Origin: Mageeibacillus sp. UBA4314
GTDB lineage: Bacteria; Bacillota; Clostridia; Saccharofermentanales; Saccharofermentanaceae
Length of the DNA stretch: 62,314 bases
Direction of reading: 5' to 3'
NCBI GenBank assembly: GCA_002394605.1
Contig: DGUI01000034.1
Location: 33,506 to 95,819, forward strand
Below are positions 51,087-59,367 of the stretch, piece after piece; positions within the stretch are counted from its first letter, which is position 1; each line of letters opens with the position of its first letter. Position numbers and translations under genes: made by a program. The notes beneath the pieces are model-generated. The model was not told where the DNA came from. It did no database searches and saw only the letters and a program-made list of their open reading frames with translations.

Positions 51087-51122
51087 ATTTATTTCCTCCT
51101 AAATCTTTTACTAAAACTGTGA

Positions 51123-51320
51123 TCAAGCGTAAGGGATCATCTTCTTGATAACCTTAGCGTTTGCTTCTGCACAAACCTGGTTGTGACGGAGATGTCTCAT
51201 TCTCTTTGTAGGTCTCTTGCTGAGGATGTGGCTTCTGAAAGCCTGCTTATGAAGCACTTTACCGCTTGCTGTGACCTTAAATCTCTTCTTTGATGAACTG
51301 TGTGTCTTCTGCTTAGGCAT
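51123..51320 (-). CDS. rpmI: 50S ribosomal protein L35
   Basis: This 65-aa protein has the L35 pattern MPKQKTHSSSKKRFKVTASGKVLH and the HILSKRPTKRMRHLR segment. It lies between infC (23 bp) and rplT (36 bp). Confidence 0.98.
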   Translation of the reverse strand: MPKQKTHSSSKKRFKVTASGKVLHKQAFRSHILSKRPTKRMRHLRHNQVCAEANAKVIKKMIPYA

Positions 51321-51343
51321 TATACTGTCCTCCTGTTAATTAA

Positions 51344-51868
51344 TTACTTCTTCTTGTTGGGCGATAAGTACATGACCATGTCGCGTCCTTCTACCTTCGC
51401 CTTCTTGTCAATGCTGCCGCACTCTGCTAATCCTTCCGCGAACTTCTCCATTACTTCGAAGCCCTTTTCCTGGAAAGCCATCTCACGGCCGCGGAACCTG
51501 ATCTTCACCTTGACCCTGTCACCGTTCGAAAGGAATTTGATCGCTGCCTTCCTCTTTACCTCAATGTCATGAACATCAGTGTTGAGCTTTAAGCCGATCT
51601 CTTTGAGTTCTGTCTCTTTCTGCTTCTTCTTAGCTTCCTTCTCTCTCTTACCCTTCTCGAAAAGGAATTTACCGTAATCCATTATCCTGCATACAGGATT
51701 ATCCGGATTGCTCGAGATACATACGAGATCAAGATCTGCTTCATCGGCCATCTCACGTGCCTTTGCGATAGGTACTACACCCACCATGTTACCGTCAGCG
51801 TCAATAAGTCTGACCTGCTCGAACTTGATAGCGTCACCTACCATCTGTGTTTCAGCTCCCTTAGCGAT
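51344..51868 (-). CDS. infC: Translation initiation factor IF-3 (probable AUC start)
   Basis: IF-3 keeps ribosomal subunits apart and checks the start codon. The protein has both domains: N-terminal VRLIDADGNMVGVVPIAKAREMADEADLDLV and C-terminal VKVKIRFRGREMAFQEKG. A perfect AGGAGG (51878-51883) precedes two candidate starts: GTG at 51874 is only 3 nt away, whereas ATC at 51868 has the ideal 9-nt spacing. Rare AUU/AUC/AUA starts are a known infC feature used for self-regulation, so the AUC is chosen, giving 174 aa. The leader carries an attenuator. Confidence 0.93.
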   Translation of the reverse strand: MAKGAETQMVGDAIKFEQVRLIDADGNMVGVVPIAKAREMADEADLDLVCISSNPDNPVCRIMDYGKFLFEKGKREKEAKKKQKETELKEIGLKLNTDVHDIEVKRKAAIKFLSNGDRVKVKIRFRGREMAFQEKGFEVMEKFAEGLAECGSIDKKAKVEGRDMVMYLSPNKKK

Positions 51869-52010
51869 GTTCACTCACCTCCTGACATAAAAAAAGAACG
51901 GATCTGATCCGTTCTCACAACAGCCCTTTGCCTTACAGCAATAAAAATGCCATGTGACCTCTTTACACGAAAGCTTGAGGTGAGAACGGAAGTGTTCTGC
52001 TTTGATTGAC
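51869..52010 (-). ncRNA. infC leader, L20-type attenuator
   Basis: The approximately 140-nt leader contains an intrinsic terminator and an upstream segment that competes with it. The leader bases at 51980-51990 read TCCGTTCTCAC on the minus strand and are exactly complementary over 11 nt to GTGAGAACGGA (51908-51918), which is the 5' arm of the terminator. Pairing of these two would let transcription proceed. The arrangement matches the Firmicutes L20 leader, in which L20 protein favours termination. Confidence 0.8.
51888..51915 (-). terminator. Leader terminator (attenuator) of infC
   Basis: The minus strand reads AGAACGGAT-CAG-ATCCGTTCT followed by TTTTTTTAT: a perfect 9-bp stem and strong U-run placed just before the AGGAGG of infC. 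It is the off-state of the leader switch. Confidence 0.88.
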
Positions 52011-52016
52011 TTGCAT

Positions 52017-52045
52017 ATATTAGCCGTTATTATCCTGGTTGTCAA
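52017..52045 (-). promoter_or_regulatory. Promoter of infC-rpmI-rplT
   Basis: Consensus -35 TTGACA (rc of 52040-52045), 17-nt spacer, -10 TAATAT (rc of 52017-52022). This is the best sigma-A-like promoter in the window, as expected for a ribosomal operon. It starts just downstream of the rnhB stop. Confidence 0.85.
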
Positions 52046-52066
52046 GCATTTTTATCAAAAACCTGA

Positions 52067-52708
52067 TCAATGTATGACCTTGAGGAAACTTCTCCTGTGG
52101 ATCGGCGTCATCCCCTGCTCTCTTATGGCCGCATAATGATCCTTTGTACCGTAGCCCTTGTGCTTGGCAAAACCATAGCCCGGATACTCTTTGTCGTAGC
52201 CGCACATGATGTGGTCCCTGGTCACTTTCGCGAGGACGGAAGCTGCTGCGATCGAATTGGACTTTGCGTCTCCCTTTATGATCGGGACGACTTCCTGCGT
52301 AACGCCTTCGAGCTTCACCGCATCGATCAGGAGCAGGTCAGGAGCAAGCTTTTCAGATATCTGAGAAACACACTCGCGCATGGCTTTCTTGGTGGCCTCC
52401 AGGATGTTGATGTTATCTATCGTCTGGGCATCGACCGCAACTACAGCATATGCAAGCGCTTTCTCCTTGATCTCGGGAAATAAAGCCTCTCTCTTCTTCT
52501 CGGAGAGCTTCTTGCTGTCATCGAGGCCTAAGACGGGCTTATCAGGATCCAGGATGCAGCATGCTGCGACTACAGGTCCTGCCAGCGGCCCCCTGCCGGC
52601 CTCGTCTATCCCAGCGATCACACGATAGCCTTTGGCCGCGTACTCATCCTCAAATGCATTGAGCGCCTTATACTTCTCCTGAAGCTGTTCTGTCGTAAGT
52701 CTTGCCAT
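52067..52708 (-). CDS. rnhB: Ribonuclease HII
   Basis: RnhB cuts RNA in RNA-DNA hybrids and single ribonucleotides in DNA. The 213-aa protein has the catalytic GIDEAGRGPLAGPVVAA near residue 33, DSKKLSEKKRE, LIDAVK and AAASVLAKVTRD. It starts one base after the rbgA stop, preserving the Firmicutes rbgA-rnhB pair. Confidence 0.96.
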   Translation of the reverse strand: MARLTTEQLQEKYKALNAFEDEYAAKGYRVIAGIDEAGRGPLAGPVVAACCILDPDKPVLGLDDSKKLSEKKREALFPEIKEKALAYAVVAVDAQTIDNINILEATKKAMRECVSQISEKLAPDLLLIDAVKLEGVTQEVVPIIKGDAKSNSIAAASVLAKVTRDHIMCGYDKEYPGYGFAKHKGYGTKDHYAAIREQGMTPIHRRSFLKVIH

Positions 52709-52709
52709 A

Positions 52710-53579
52710 TCAGTCTTTAAGCACCGGAACTTCCAGTGTTATCCTCCCAACTCTTCCTGCCTGCACATCGTCAAGCAGGAGCCTTGAAAATCTCTCTTCG
52801 TCGATCCTGCCGCCGCTCATGAGACAGCCTCTCTTCCTGGCCATCTCAAGGAAACAATCGTAATCATCCTGCGCCGGCAGTTCGACCTTATATCTTTCCG
52901 ACATCAGATCAGGATACAATTCATTCAGTATCTTCATCGTCTCATACGCGGCCTCTGTCACGTCGATGACCTCTTCCTTGACAGCTCCCGTTGCTACCAG
53001 GCAGATCCCGGATCTCTTGCTCTTGATCTTCGGCCACAATACTCCGGGCATGTCCATCAGATCGAACCTCGAATCGGTCTTGATCCACTTGGGGGCTCTC
53101 GTAACGCCCGGCCTGTCGCCGGTCACCGCGCTCCTCTTGCCTGACAGCGCATTTATGAGCGTGGACTTACCCGTGTTGGGAACGCCAACTACCATAGCCC
53201 TTATCGGCCTTCCTGTCCTTCCTTTTGCCGCAGCCTTCTCGAGCAATTCCTTAAGTTCCTCCTCTGCAGCCTTTTTGAGGCTGTCGATCCCGCCATTGCG
53301 GTTTGCCTGGACCGGTATTGCCTTTATCCCCTGCTTCCTGTAATGGTTCACCCATTCATTCGTCTTGTCAGGGTCAGCAAGATCTGCCTTGTTGAGCAGG
53401 ATAATATGGGGCTTATTGCCTATGATGTCATTTAACTCCGGATTCCTGCTGCTAAACGGTATCCTCGCATCAACCGTCTCGAAAACGATATCCACGAGCT
53501 TAAGGTTCTCAGCCGTCTGGTTCAAGGCCTTGCGCATGTGGCCGGGAAACCAGTTTATGTTCGATCTGTCTTCTGCCAT
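52710..53579 (-). CDS. rbgA: Ribosome biogenesis GTPase RbgA (YlqF)
   Basis: This circularly permuted GTPase is needed for late 50S assembly. The 289-aa protein begins with the family INWFPGHMRKAL, then G4 NKADL near residue 61, P-loop GVPNTGKST near 132 and G3 DMPGVL, with a C-terminal RNA-binding region. It normally follows rplS directly; here three unrelated genes and a terminator separate them. Confidence 0.96.
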   Translation of the reverse strand: MAEDRSNINWFPGHMRKALNQTAENLKLVDIVFETVDARIPFSSRNPELNDIIGNKPHIILLNKADLADPDKTNEWVNHYRKQGIKAIPVQANRNGGIDSLKKAAEEELKELLEKAAAKGRTGRPIRAMVVGVPNTGKSTLINALSGKRSAVTGDRPGVTRAPKWIKTDSRFDLMDMPGVLWPKIKSKRSGICLVATGAVKEEVIDVTEAAYETMKILNELYPDLMSERYKVELPAQDDYDCFLEMARKRGCLMSGGRIDEERFSRLLLDDVQAGRVGRITLEVPVLKD

Positions 53580-53639
53580 TTTATGAGTTGTCTCCTATTT
53601 GATTCTCTGCAAAACTGATAATAAGCTCAATGCCATAAT

Positions 53640-54221
53640 TCAAATAATATATCCGCCCCCAACTACTTGGAAAACACAAAAAGCCACCAAAGAGAGTATA
53701 GTTATTATTATGCAATGAATCAATATGTATCTTCTTGTAAAGATCATAACAAGAATTGAAACAGATAACGAAACCAAAAAGGAAAACAATAATTCAACTA
53801 TCATTTTTCTTTCGGATTCACTAAGTGATTTTTCCTTATCTTCGACTAATTGTTTAAGGTCGGTTTTTAAACTCTCAGACTCCACAAACATATCTAAACC
53901 GATCTTCTCATCAAGATACAGACACTTTCCCGGTTCAGGCTCATATATAGCATCAATGACATATCCATCTATAGTCATAGCACAAGAATGAATGACTTCA
54001 TTTTGTTTTATTGAAACTTGTTCACCCGTGTCAAGCATAACATCTATGTTTTCAGAAAGAATAAGATCTCTGGAGTAATAAACTGTGTTCTTGTTACTCC
54101 ACTTATAGTTGTTGTAATATCCTGAAGTTAATGCAAACACAATATATCCCAACAATAAGGATTCAATAAGAACTATTATCACATTTTTAATTATATTCAT
54201 CATTACTGTAACTCGTCCCAT
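53640..54221 (-). CDS. Small membrane protein A of the AT-rich island
   Basis: Up to 193 aa, with an N-terminal span (about 12-32), an extracytoplasmic part (GYYNNYKWSNKNTVYYSRD, then SCAMTIDGYVIDAIY) and two C-terminal spans (about 140-185). It is a clear paralogue of the gene at 54971: the pairs GYY-x2-YKW, CYY/VYYS and SCA-x3-GYxxDA line up. The start is uncertain: by alignment the ATG at 54200 fits best, while 54221 is the longest frame. No family was recognised. Base composition is far more A/T-rich than its neighbours. Confidence 0.7.
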   Translation of the reverse strand: MGRVTVMMNIIKNVIIVLIESLLLGYIVFALTSGYYNNYKWSNKNTVYYSRDLILSENIDVMLDTGEQVSIKQNEVIHSCAMTIDGYVIDAIYEPEPGKCLYLDEKIGLDMFVESESLKTDLKQLVEDKEKSLSESERKMIVELLFSFLVSLSVSILVMIFTRRYILIHCIIITILSLVAFCVFQVVGGGYII

Positions 54222-54233
54222 TCCCGTCTCTTT

Positions 54234-54965
54234 CTACTCAACATAGCACTTAAAATGAAGATCTGTGATCTTATCATAATACTTGATCTCTTCTTTTTTG
54301 TTATCTGAGTTAACTCGGTTTTCATATAATACGGGATCATCAAAAACCAGTTTTCTCAAAGATTTCATATTGATAAACACATCATAATCGTCAAATATAG
54401 TATTAATTGGCAACCAGATCACTTCGAAAGGGATATCACAGCTATTAAATGATGATGTTTTCAGATCATCAGAAACGTTGATATCCAGGAACTTAAACTC
54501 TCTATTCCATTCAGAATCAGAAGTATTATTAATCTGATTATAGTTTGCCAGAGAAGCAAAATACCACAGTTTTTCATGAGTCTTTCTTTCCGGCTCATCC
54601 TTAAACAAATGAATACACACCTTAACCTTATCATTGATTATCCGTGAATTAATACTATCTTCAAGATAATTGTTTAAATAGCGCCCTATGCTGATAATAT
54701 CTTCAATCCTGTCAGACCCGTACAAATCTATGTTGATCGAAGAAAACTGATCGCTATACAAAGAGAAAAACTCGATATTATTCATAGTATCTATTCGTTG
54801 GATGCCACGAATAATATCATCCAATTCGGAATCAAGTTCATTATCATAATGATCTCTTGCCCCTTTGACGTATGGGTCGGAGAATGGTCCACAGGAAGTT
54901 GATGTCAAAATCATCATCAACACGAGCAACAGCACCCCTATTAGTTTCATTAATGATCTCTCCAT
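54234..54965 (-). CDS. Predicted lipoprotein of the AT-rich island
   Basis: The 243-aa product has a lipoprotein signal peptide with the lipobox STSC (Cys at about residue 25), then a mixed acidic domain rich in Asn, Asp and Ile with repeated YxxI/ISIGRYLNNYL segments. It lies between the two paralogous membrane-protein genes (12 bp and 5 bp apart), so all three are likely cotranscribed. No known fold was recognised. Confidence 0.72.
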   Translation of the reverse strand: MERSLMKLIGVLLLVLMMILTSTSCGPFSDPYVKGARDHYDNELDSELDDIIRGIQRIDTMNNIEFFSLYSDQFSSINIDLYGSDRIEDIISIGRYLNNYLEDSINSRIINDKVKVCIHLFKDEPERKTHEKLWYFASLANYNQINNTSDSEWNREFKFLDINVSDDLKTSSFNSCDIPFEVIWLPINTIFDDYDVFINMKSLRKLVFDDPVLYENRVNSDNKKEEIKYYDKITDLHFKCYVE

Positions 54966-54970
54966 TTTCT

Positions 54971-55543
54971 TTACCTTAAAGGATGGTCGAAACCGCCCAA
55001 ACCAACAACGCAGAGAGCCGATAAAGATATCAAAGCCAAAAGAATGATCTGCACAATATGTATCTTTATATTACTACGGGATACAAGCATTATGATAATA
55101 GCCGGCACCAAACTGATCAGAAAACACAAACAGTATTCAATTATCATCGAACGAACAGCAATGGAATCTGCATCATCTTTCTTGATAAACAATTCTTTTG
55201 AATCAGCGATTATCGTCTCTTTCTCAACGAAGCATTCCGGGGCAATACCACCACTTATATCATGGAATTCATTTTCTGAGGTTCCAAAATAAGCATCTAC
55301 TATATAGCCATTCCTGTCAACAGCACACGACTGGATCTCACTATTTCGCTTAAGCAAATACTGTCCGCCTTCTTTAAGGGACACAACAATATCATCTGAA
55401 ACAGTCAGTTTTTCTGAATAGTAGCATTTATCTTTATCAGTCCATTTATATCCGTCATAATAACCTGAGAACACAGAAAAACTTATATAACCCATCAGAA
55501 GGGCCTCAATTGCGATAATAAGTATCCTTTTCCATAGTTTCAT
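54971..55543 (-). CDS. Small membrane protein B of the AT-rich island
   Basis: This 190-aa paralogue of the 53640 gene has the same topology: one N-terminal span (about 5-27), an outside domain with GYYDGYKWTDKDKCYYSEK and SCAVDRNGYIVDAYF, and two C-terminal spans (about 130-180). GAGG lies seven bases before the ATG. It is first in the three-gene run. An inverted repeat (TCTGATA at 55586-55592 and TATCAGA at 55621-55627) lies in the 90 bp upstream and may be regulatory. Confidence 0.7.
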   Translation of the reverse strand: MKLWKRILIIAIEALLMGYISFSVFSGYYDGYKWTDKDKCYYSEKLTVSDDIVVSLKEGGQYLLKRNSEIQSCAVDRNGYIVDAYFGTSENEFHDISGGIAPECFVEKETIIADSKELFIKKDDADSIAVRSMIIEYCLCFLISLVPAIIIMLVSRSNIKIHIVQIILLALISLSALCVVGLGGFDHPLR

Positions 55544-55634
55544 ATTATTCCTCGATATATTTCAGGAAGAGCACAACTAAGCTGTTCTGATACAATCATA
55601 TCATTAACAGGCACTTTTTATATCAGACGAGCAT

Positions 55635-55661
55635 CAAAAAACTGCCCCAAACTGAGGCAGT
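55635..55661 (-). terminator. Intrinsic terminator after rplS
   Basis: The minus strand reads ACTGCCTCA-GTT-TGGGGCAGT (one G-U) followed by TTTTTTGATG. It ends the ffh/rpsP/trmD/rplS operon before the island genes. Its plus-strand sequence closely matches the terminator at 50522-50553. Confidence 0.85.
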
Positions 55662-55693
55662 CTTTATCATTGTTCTTTTGTCCTGTACGGCTA

Positions 55694-56035
55694 TCAGAGC
55701 TTCTCTCTGATACGTGCAGCCTTGCCCTGACGTGAACGCAGGTAGTAGAGCTTTGCTCTTCTTACACGACCCTTACGTACGATGTCGATCTTCTCGATCT
55801 TGGGTGAATGTACGGGAAGGATACGCTCAACGCCTACACCGTAAGAGATACGGCGGATGGTTATTGTCTCTGAAAGTCCGGAGCCCTTCCTTGCTATAAC
55901 ATAGCCTTCGAATACCTGGATACGCTCACGGTTACCCTCCTTGATCTTCAGGTGAGCCTTTACATAGTCACCAACTTCGACCTCGGAGTAGTTGTTTCTG
56001 AGATTCTCGTTCTCAACAACTTTTACTAAATCCAT
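55694..56035 (-). CDS. rplS: 50S ribosomal protein L19
   Basis: L19 sits at the 30S-50S interface. The 113-aa sequence is full length, with GDYVKAHLKIKEGNRERIQVFEGYVIARKGSG and RVRRAKLYYLR. It follows trmD by 82 bp, a gap that shows no clear hairpin. Confidence 0.98.
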   Translation of the reverse strand: MDLVKVVENENLRNNYSEVEVGDYVKAHLKIKEGNRERIQVFEGYVIARKGSGLSETITIRRISYGVGVERILPVHSPKIEKIDIVRKGRVRRAKLYYLRSRQGKAARIREKL

Positions 56036-56117
56036 TTTGTCTGTCCTCCTTGTCCTGCAGATGTTCGTGCCTGGAATCGGGGCAGAGGACCATCCTGATT
56101 AAAACTGTAAAATAATA

Positions 56118-56852
56118 TCACAAGCCTTTTTGTAAGGCAAGCATTTTCTCCCAATCAGCCTCAGATATCTCAAGTCTATCAAGCATATCGGGTCTTTTCT
56201 GCCATGTCTCGACAAGAGAACTGATACGGTTGTACTCATCTATCGCCGACTGATTACCGGACAGCAATACTTCAGGAACAGCCCTGCCGTGCCACTCTGA
56301 AGGTTTTGTATACTGCTTTGCTTCAAGGGTTCCCGCCATATGGGATTCGTTCGTATATGCATCCTCATTGGGAAGCACACCGGGAATCATACGGGAGACC
56401 GCATCGATGATCGTTACGGCAGCTATCTCACCTCCGGTGAGCACGAAATCACCGATCGAGATCTCTTCATCGCAGATCTCGTCGATCACGCGGGAATCTA
56501 TACCCTCGTAATGACCGCATATGATCATGAGAGAGTCCTTCTTCGACAGTTCGATCGCTTTCGCCTGGTTGAAGACATTTCCCTTGGGCGAGACATAGAT
56601 AGTATAAGGCTTACTGCCTGCCTTATCACATACCGATCTCCAGCAGTTGTAGACAGGATCGCACTGCATGAGCATGCCGGTTCCGCCGCCGTACATCGTA
56701 TCGTCGACCTTGCCGTAATCGTTGACGGCGAAGTCCCTGATGTTTACGCATTCCAGGTTTATGAGACCGCGCTCCATGGCACGGCCGGTTATGCTTTCGC
56801 GAAGGAAAGCATTGACCTGTCCGGGAAATAATGTCTCAACGTAAAAATCCAT
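56118..56852 (-). CDS. trmD: tRNA (guanine-37-N1)-methyltransferase
   Basis: TrmD makes m1G37, which prevents frameshifting. The 244-aa trefoil-knot (SPOUT) enzyme has the ETLFPGQVNAFLRESITGRA start, DTMYGGGTGMLMQ, ICGHYEGID and ISIGDFVLTGGE. It shares a base with the rimM stop (TAATG), so translation is probably coupled. Confidence 0.97.
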   Translation of the reverse strand: MDFYVETLFPGQVNAFLRESITGRAMERGLINLECVNIRDFAVNDYGKVDDTMYGGGTGMLMQCDPVYNCWRSVCDKAGSKPYTIYVSPKGNVFNQAKAIELSKKDSLMIICGHYEGIDSRVIDEICDEEISIGDFVLTGGEIAAVTIIDAVSRMIPGVLPNEDAYTNESHMAGTLEAKQYTKPSEWHGRAVPEVLLSGNQSAIDEYNRISSLVETWQKRPDMLDRLEISEADWEKMLALQKGL

Positions 56853-57379
56853 TATTCGTATATCTCGTATAAGCCCTCGGGGAGCCTGACCTTGAACGTC
56901 CCGTTATCGATATCGACATCGTAGCAGATGTCATTGAGGTAAGGGATAAGGAGTTCCTTCTTCCCCTTCCTCTTGATCTCGATGATGTAATTGGCGCCGG
57001 TCTCATAACAATCGGATATCTTGCCCAGCGGTCCCCTGACATCATCGATGACTTCAAGTCCGATGAGGTCAACGATATAGTAACGGCCTTCGGGAAGCTC
57101 AGCAGCATTCTCGCGGTTAACGGCCAGATACTGACCCCTAAGTCCCTCAGCTATGGTGCGGTCATCGATGCCTTCAAACCTTAAGAGCACCATGCCCTTA
57201 TCGAGCCTCGAAGATGCAACATTTACGGGCTTTTGAGCCTTCATCTTCTCATCGGTCAGAAAGCACTCCTTAAGCTTAAGAAAACGGTGCGCATCGTCTG
57301 TCAGAGGGTAGACCTTGACCTCTCCCCTGACACCGTGCACACCTGTGATCTTGCCGATTATTATCAGCTCATTCCTCAT
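56852..57379 (-). CDS. rimM: 16S rRNA processing protein RimM
   Basis: RimM binds S19 and helps mature the 30S head. The 175-aa product starts MRNELIIIGKITGVHGVRGEVKVYP, the family N-terminus; a longer in-frame TTG at 57397 overlaps khpA and is rejected. A C-terminal PRC-barrel contains VIDDVRGPLGKI. It lies one base after khpA. Confidence 0.94.
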   Translation of the reverse strand: MRNELIIIGKITGVHGVRGEVKVYPLTDDAHRFLKLKECFLTDEKMKAQKPVNVASSRLDKGMVLLRFEGIDDRTIAEGLRGQYLAVNRENAAELPEGRYYIVDLIGLEVIDDVRGPLGKISDCYETGANYIIEIKRKGKKELLIPYLNDICYDVDIDNGTFKVRLPEGLYEIYE

Positions 57380-57380
57380 A

Positions 57381-57608
57381 TTATCCGACGATATCAACGA
57401 TAACGCGCTTGCCGCTCTTAGCGTACTTCGCCTTCATGATGGCGCGGATAGCCTGAGCGCGCTTACCATTCTTACCGATGATCTTGCCTGTATCCTCAGG
57501 CGCAACGGACAGCTCGAAAACAACAGTATTGCCTCTGTTAGTCTCCTTGATGCTGACTTCATCGGGCTTGGTAACAAGCTCTTTTACAATGAAATTTAGT
57601 AGATCCAT
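57381..57608 (-). CDS. khpA: KH-domain RNA-binding protein KhpA
   Basis: This 75-aa single KH-domain protein has the RNA-binding GKIIGKNGKRAQAIRAI loop. In Firmicutes KhpA pairs with KhpB to bind RNA and affect cell division; the partner is outside the window. Its place between rpsP and rimM is conserved. Confidence 0.92.
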   Translation of the reverse strand: MDLLNFIVKELVTKPDEVSIKETNRGNTVVFELSVAPEDTGKIIGKNGKRAQAIRAIMKAKYAKSGKRVIVDIVG

Positions 57609-57622
57609 CTGTTACCGCCTTA

Positions 57623-57865
57623 TCAGATAATTCCCTGCTTCTTAAGAAGGTCACGAACTGTGTCAGTAGGCTGAGCACCGTTGCCGATCCACTTCTTAGC
57701 AGCTTCTGCATCGATCTTAACCTCTGCAGGATCTGTGAGGGGATTATATGTACCGATCTCCTCGATGAAACGTCCGTCTCTGGGATATCTTGAATCTGCA
57801 ACTACTACTCTGTAGAAAGGTGCCTTCTTCTTACCCATTCTTCTTAAACGAATCTTAACTGCCAT
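57623..57865 (-). CDS. rpsP: 30S ribosomal protein S16
   Basis: The 80-aa S16 has MAVKIRLRRMGKKKAPFYRVVVADSR. The start at 57865 follows GGAGG by seven bases; an in-frame upstream start at 57880 lies inside the GGAGG region and is rejected. It is preceded by a CGCCT/AGGCG hairpin at about 57905-57918, of unknown role, in the gap after ffh. Confidence 0.97.
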   Translation of the reverse strand: MAVKIRLRRMGKKKAPFYRVVVADSRYPRDGRFIEEIGTYNPLTDPAEVKIDAEAAKKWIGNGAQPTDTVRDLLKKQGII

Positions 57866-57933
57866 TTTTTGTTCCTCCAATTAAAAATTGATCTTTTTTA
57901 TTTATCGCGCCTTATGAGGCGGGAATAACTTAT

Positions 57934-59364
57934 TTATCTTCTGCCCTTTTTCTTCTTGGGCTTCTTCTTGCCCTTGGAGCCGCCTCCCAGACCGCCAAGT
58001 CCCAAGCCGCCGCCAAGGCCACCAAGACCGCCTAATCCCTTCATTCCGCCAAGACCTCTGGGGATCTTAAGGCCGCCACCCTTGCTCATCTGCTTCATAA
58101 GCTTTGCTGATGTCTCGTACTGCTGCATGAGCTTATTTACATCTGCAACGGACACACCTGCGCCTGTTGCGATCCTCTTCCTTCTGCTGGCATCAAGGAG
58201 CTTGGGGTTCTTCCTCTCTCTCTTGGTCATGGAAGAGATGATAGCCATGTTGTGGTCTATGATCCTGTCGTCGATATCCTCTTCGTTAACCTTGCCGGAA
58301 GCACCGGGGATCATGCCTACCAGGTCCTTAAGGGACCCCATCTTCTTCATCTGCTCGAACTGGGTATAGAGGTCATTCAGATCGTACTCGTTGTTCATCA
58401 TACGGCCGATCTGCTTCCTGGCCTCTTCCTCATCAACATTTACGGATGCTCTCTCGATAAGGGAGATGACATCGCCCATTCCGAGGATCCTGTCCGCCAT
58501 TCGCTGGGGATAGAAAGTCTCGATCGCATCAACCTTCTCACCTACGCAGATGTACTTGATCGGCTTGTTTGTAAGCTTACGGATAGACAGTGCGGCACCG
58601 CCTCTTGCATCACCGTCGAGCTTAGTCATGATGAATCCGTCCATGCCGATCGCTCCTTCAAAGCTCTGAGCGACATTAACGGCTTCCTGACCGATCATGG
58701 CATCGACTACGAGGAGCTTCTCAGTCGGATTTACTGCATCATTGATGAGCCTTAACTCCTCCATCAGTTCTTCATCTACTACAGTACGTCCGGCCGTATC
58801 GATGATAAGGTAGTTGCAAAGAAGGTACTTAGCCTTCTCCACCGCTTCATTTGCGATCTGAACAGCATCAGGGCATTCGGGATGGATGTAGCAGTCGACG
58901 CCCACGCCGTTAGCCAGTACTTCAAGCTGCTTTGCAGCAGCAGGTCTGTGGACGTCAACGGAAGCTACCATGGGCTTCTTGCCGTCCTTCTTCAGGAGCT
59001 TGGCAAGCTTAACAGCTGTAGTCGTCTTACCTGCACCCTGGAGACCGTAAAGGATTATTACCGTAAAGCCGGAAGGAGATACCGAGAGCTTTGATTCACC
59101 TGTACCGAGGAGTTCGACTAAGGACTCCCTGACGATCTTAACGATCTGCTGACCGGGTGTAAAAGAACCCTGAACATCAACACCCTTGCACTGTTCGCTC
59201 ATGTCAGCAACGAACTCTTTGACGACGCTGTAGTTAACGTCAGCCTCGAGGAGCGCCATCCTGATCTCGCGCATCATCTCCTTGATGTCTGCTTCAGTGA
59301 CGCGTGCCTTGCCGCGCATCTTGGATGTTATGTTCTGCAGTTTTGTCGACAGACTCTCAAACAT
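57934..59364 (-). CDS. ffh: Signal recognition particle protein Ffh
   Basis: Ffh binds 4.5S-type RNA and signal sequences to guide membrane-protein insertion. The 476-aa protein has the N-domain, the GTPase P-loop GLQGAGKT at 107-114, DTAGR and TKLDGDARGG, and the M-domain (about 320-430). The C-terminus has an unusually Gly/Leu-rich tail (GGLGGLGG repeated) ending in Lys/Arg. It starts 3 bp after ylxM, the conserved pairing. Confidence 0.97.
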   Translation of the reverse strand: MFESLSTKLQNITSKMRGKARVTEADIKEMMREIRMALLEADVNYSVVKEFVADMSEQCKGVDVQGSFTPGQQIVKIVRESLVELLGTGESKLSVSPSGFTVIILYGLQGAGKTTTAVKLAKLLKKDGKKPMVASVDVHRPAAAKQLEVLANGVGVDCYIHPECPDAVQIANEAVEKAKYLLCNYLIIDTAGRTVVDEELMEELRLINDAVNPTEKLLVVDAMIGQEAVNVAQSFEGAIGMDGFIMTKLDGDARGGAALSIRKLTNKPIKYICVGEKVDAIETFYPQRMADRILGMGDVISLIERASVNVDEEEARKQIGRMMNNEYDLNDLYTQFEQMKKMGSLKDLVGMIPGASGKVNEEDIDDRIIDHNMAIISSMTKRERKNPKLLDASRRKRIATGAGVSVADVNKLMQQYETSAKLMKQMSKGGGLKIPRGLGGMKGLGGLGGLGGGLGLGGLGGGSKGKKKPKKKKGRR

Positions 59365-59367
59365 TTA

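Noticed and set aside
53640..55543. Toxin-immunity or phage-defence assignment for the AT-rich island
   Set aside because: No nuclease, ATPase, toxin or immunity motif is visible; only membrane and lipoprotein features support a description.
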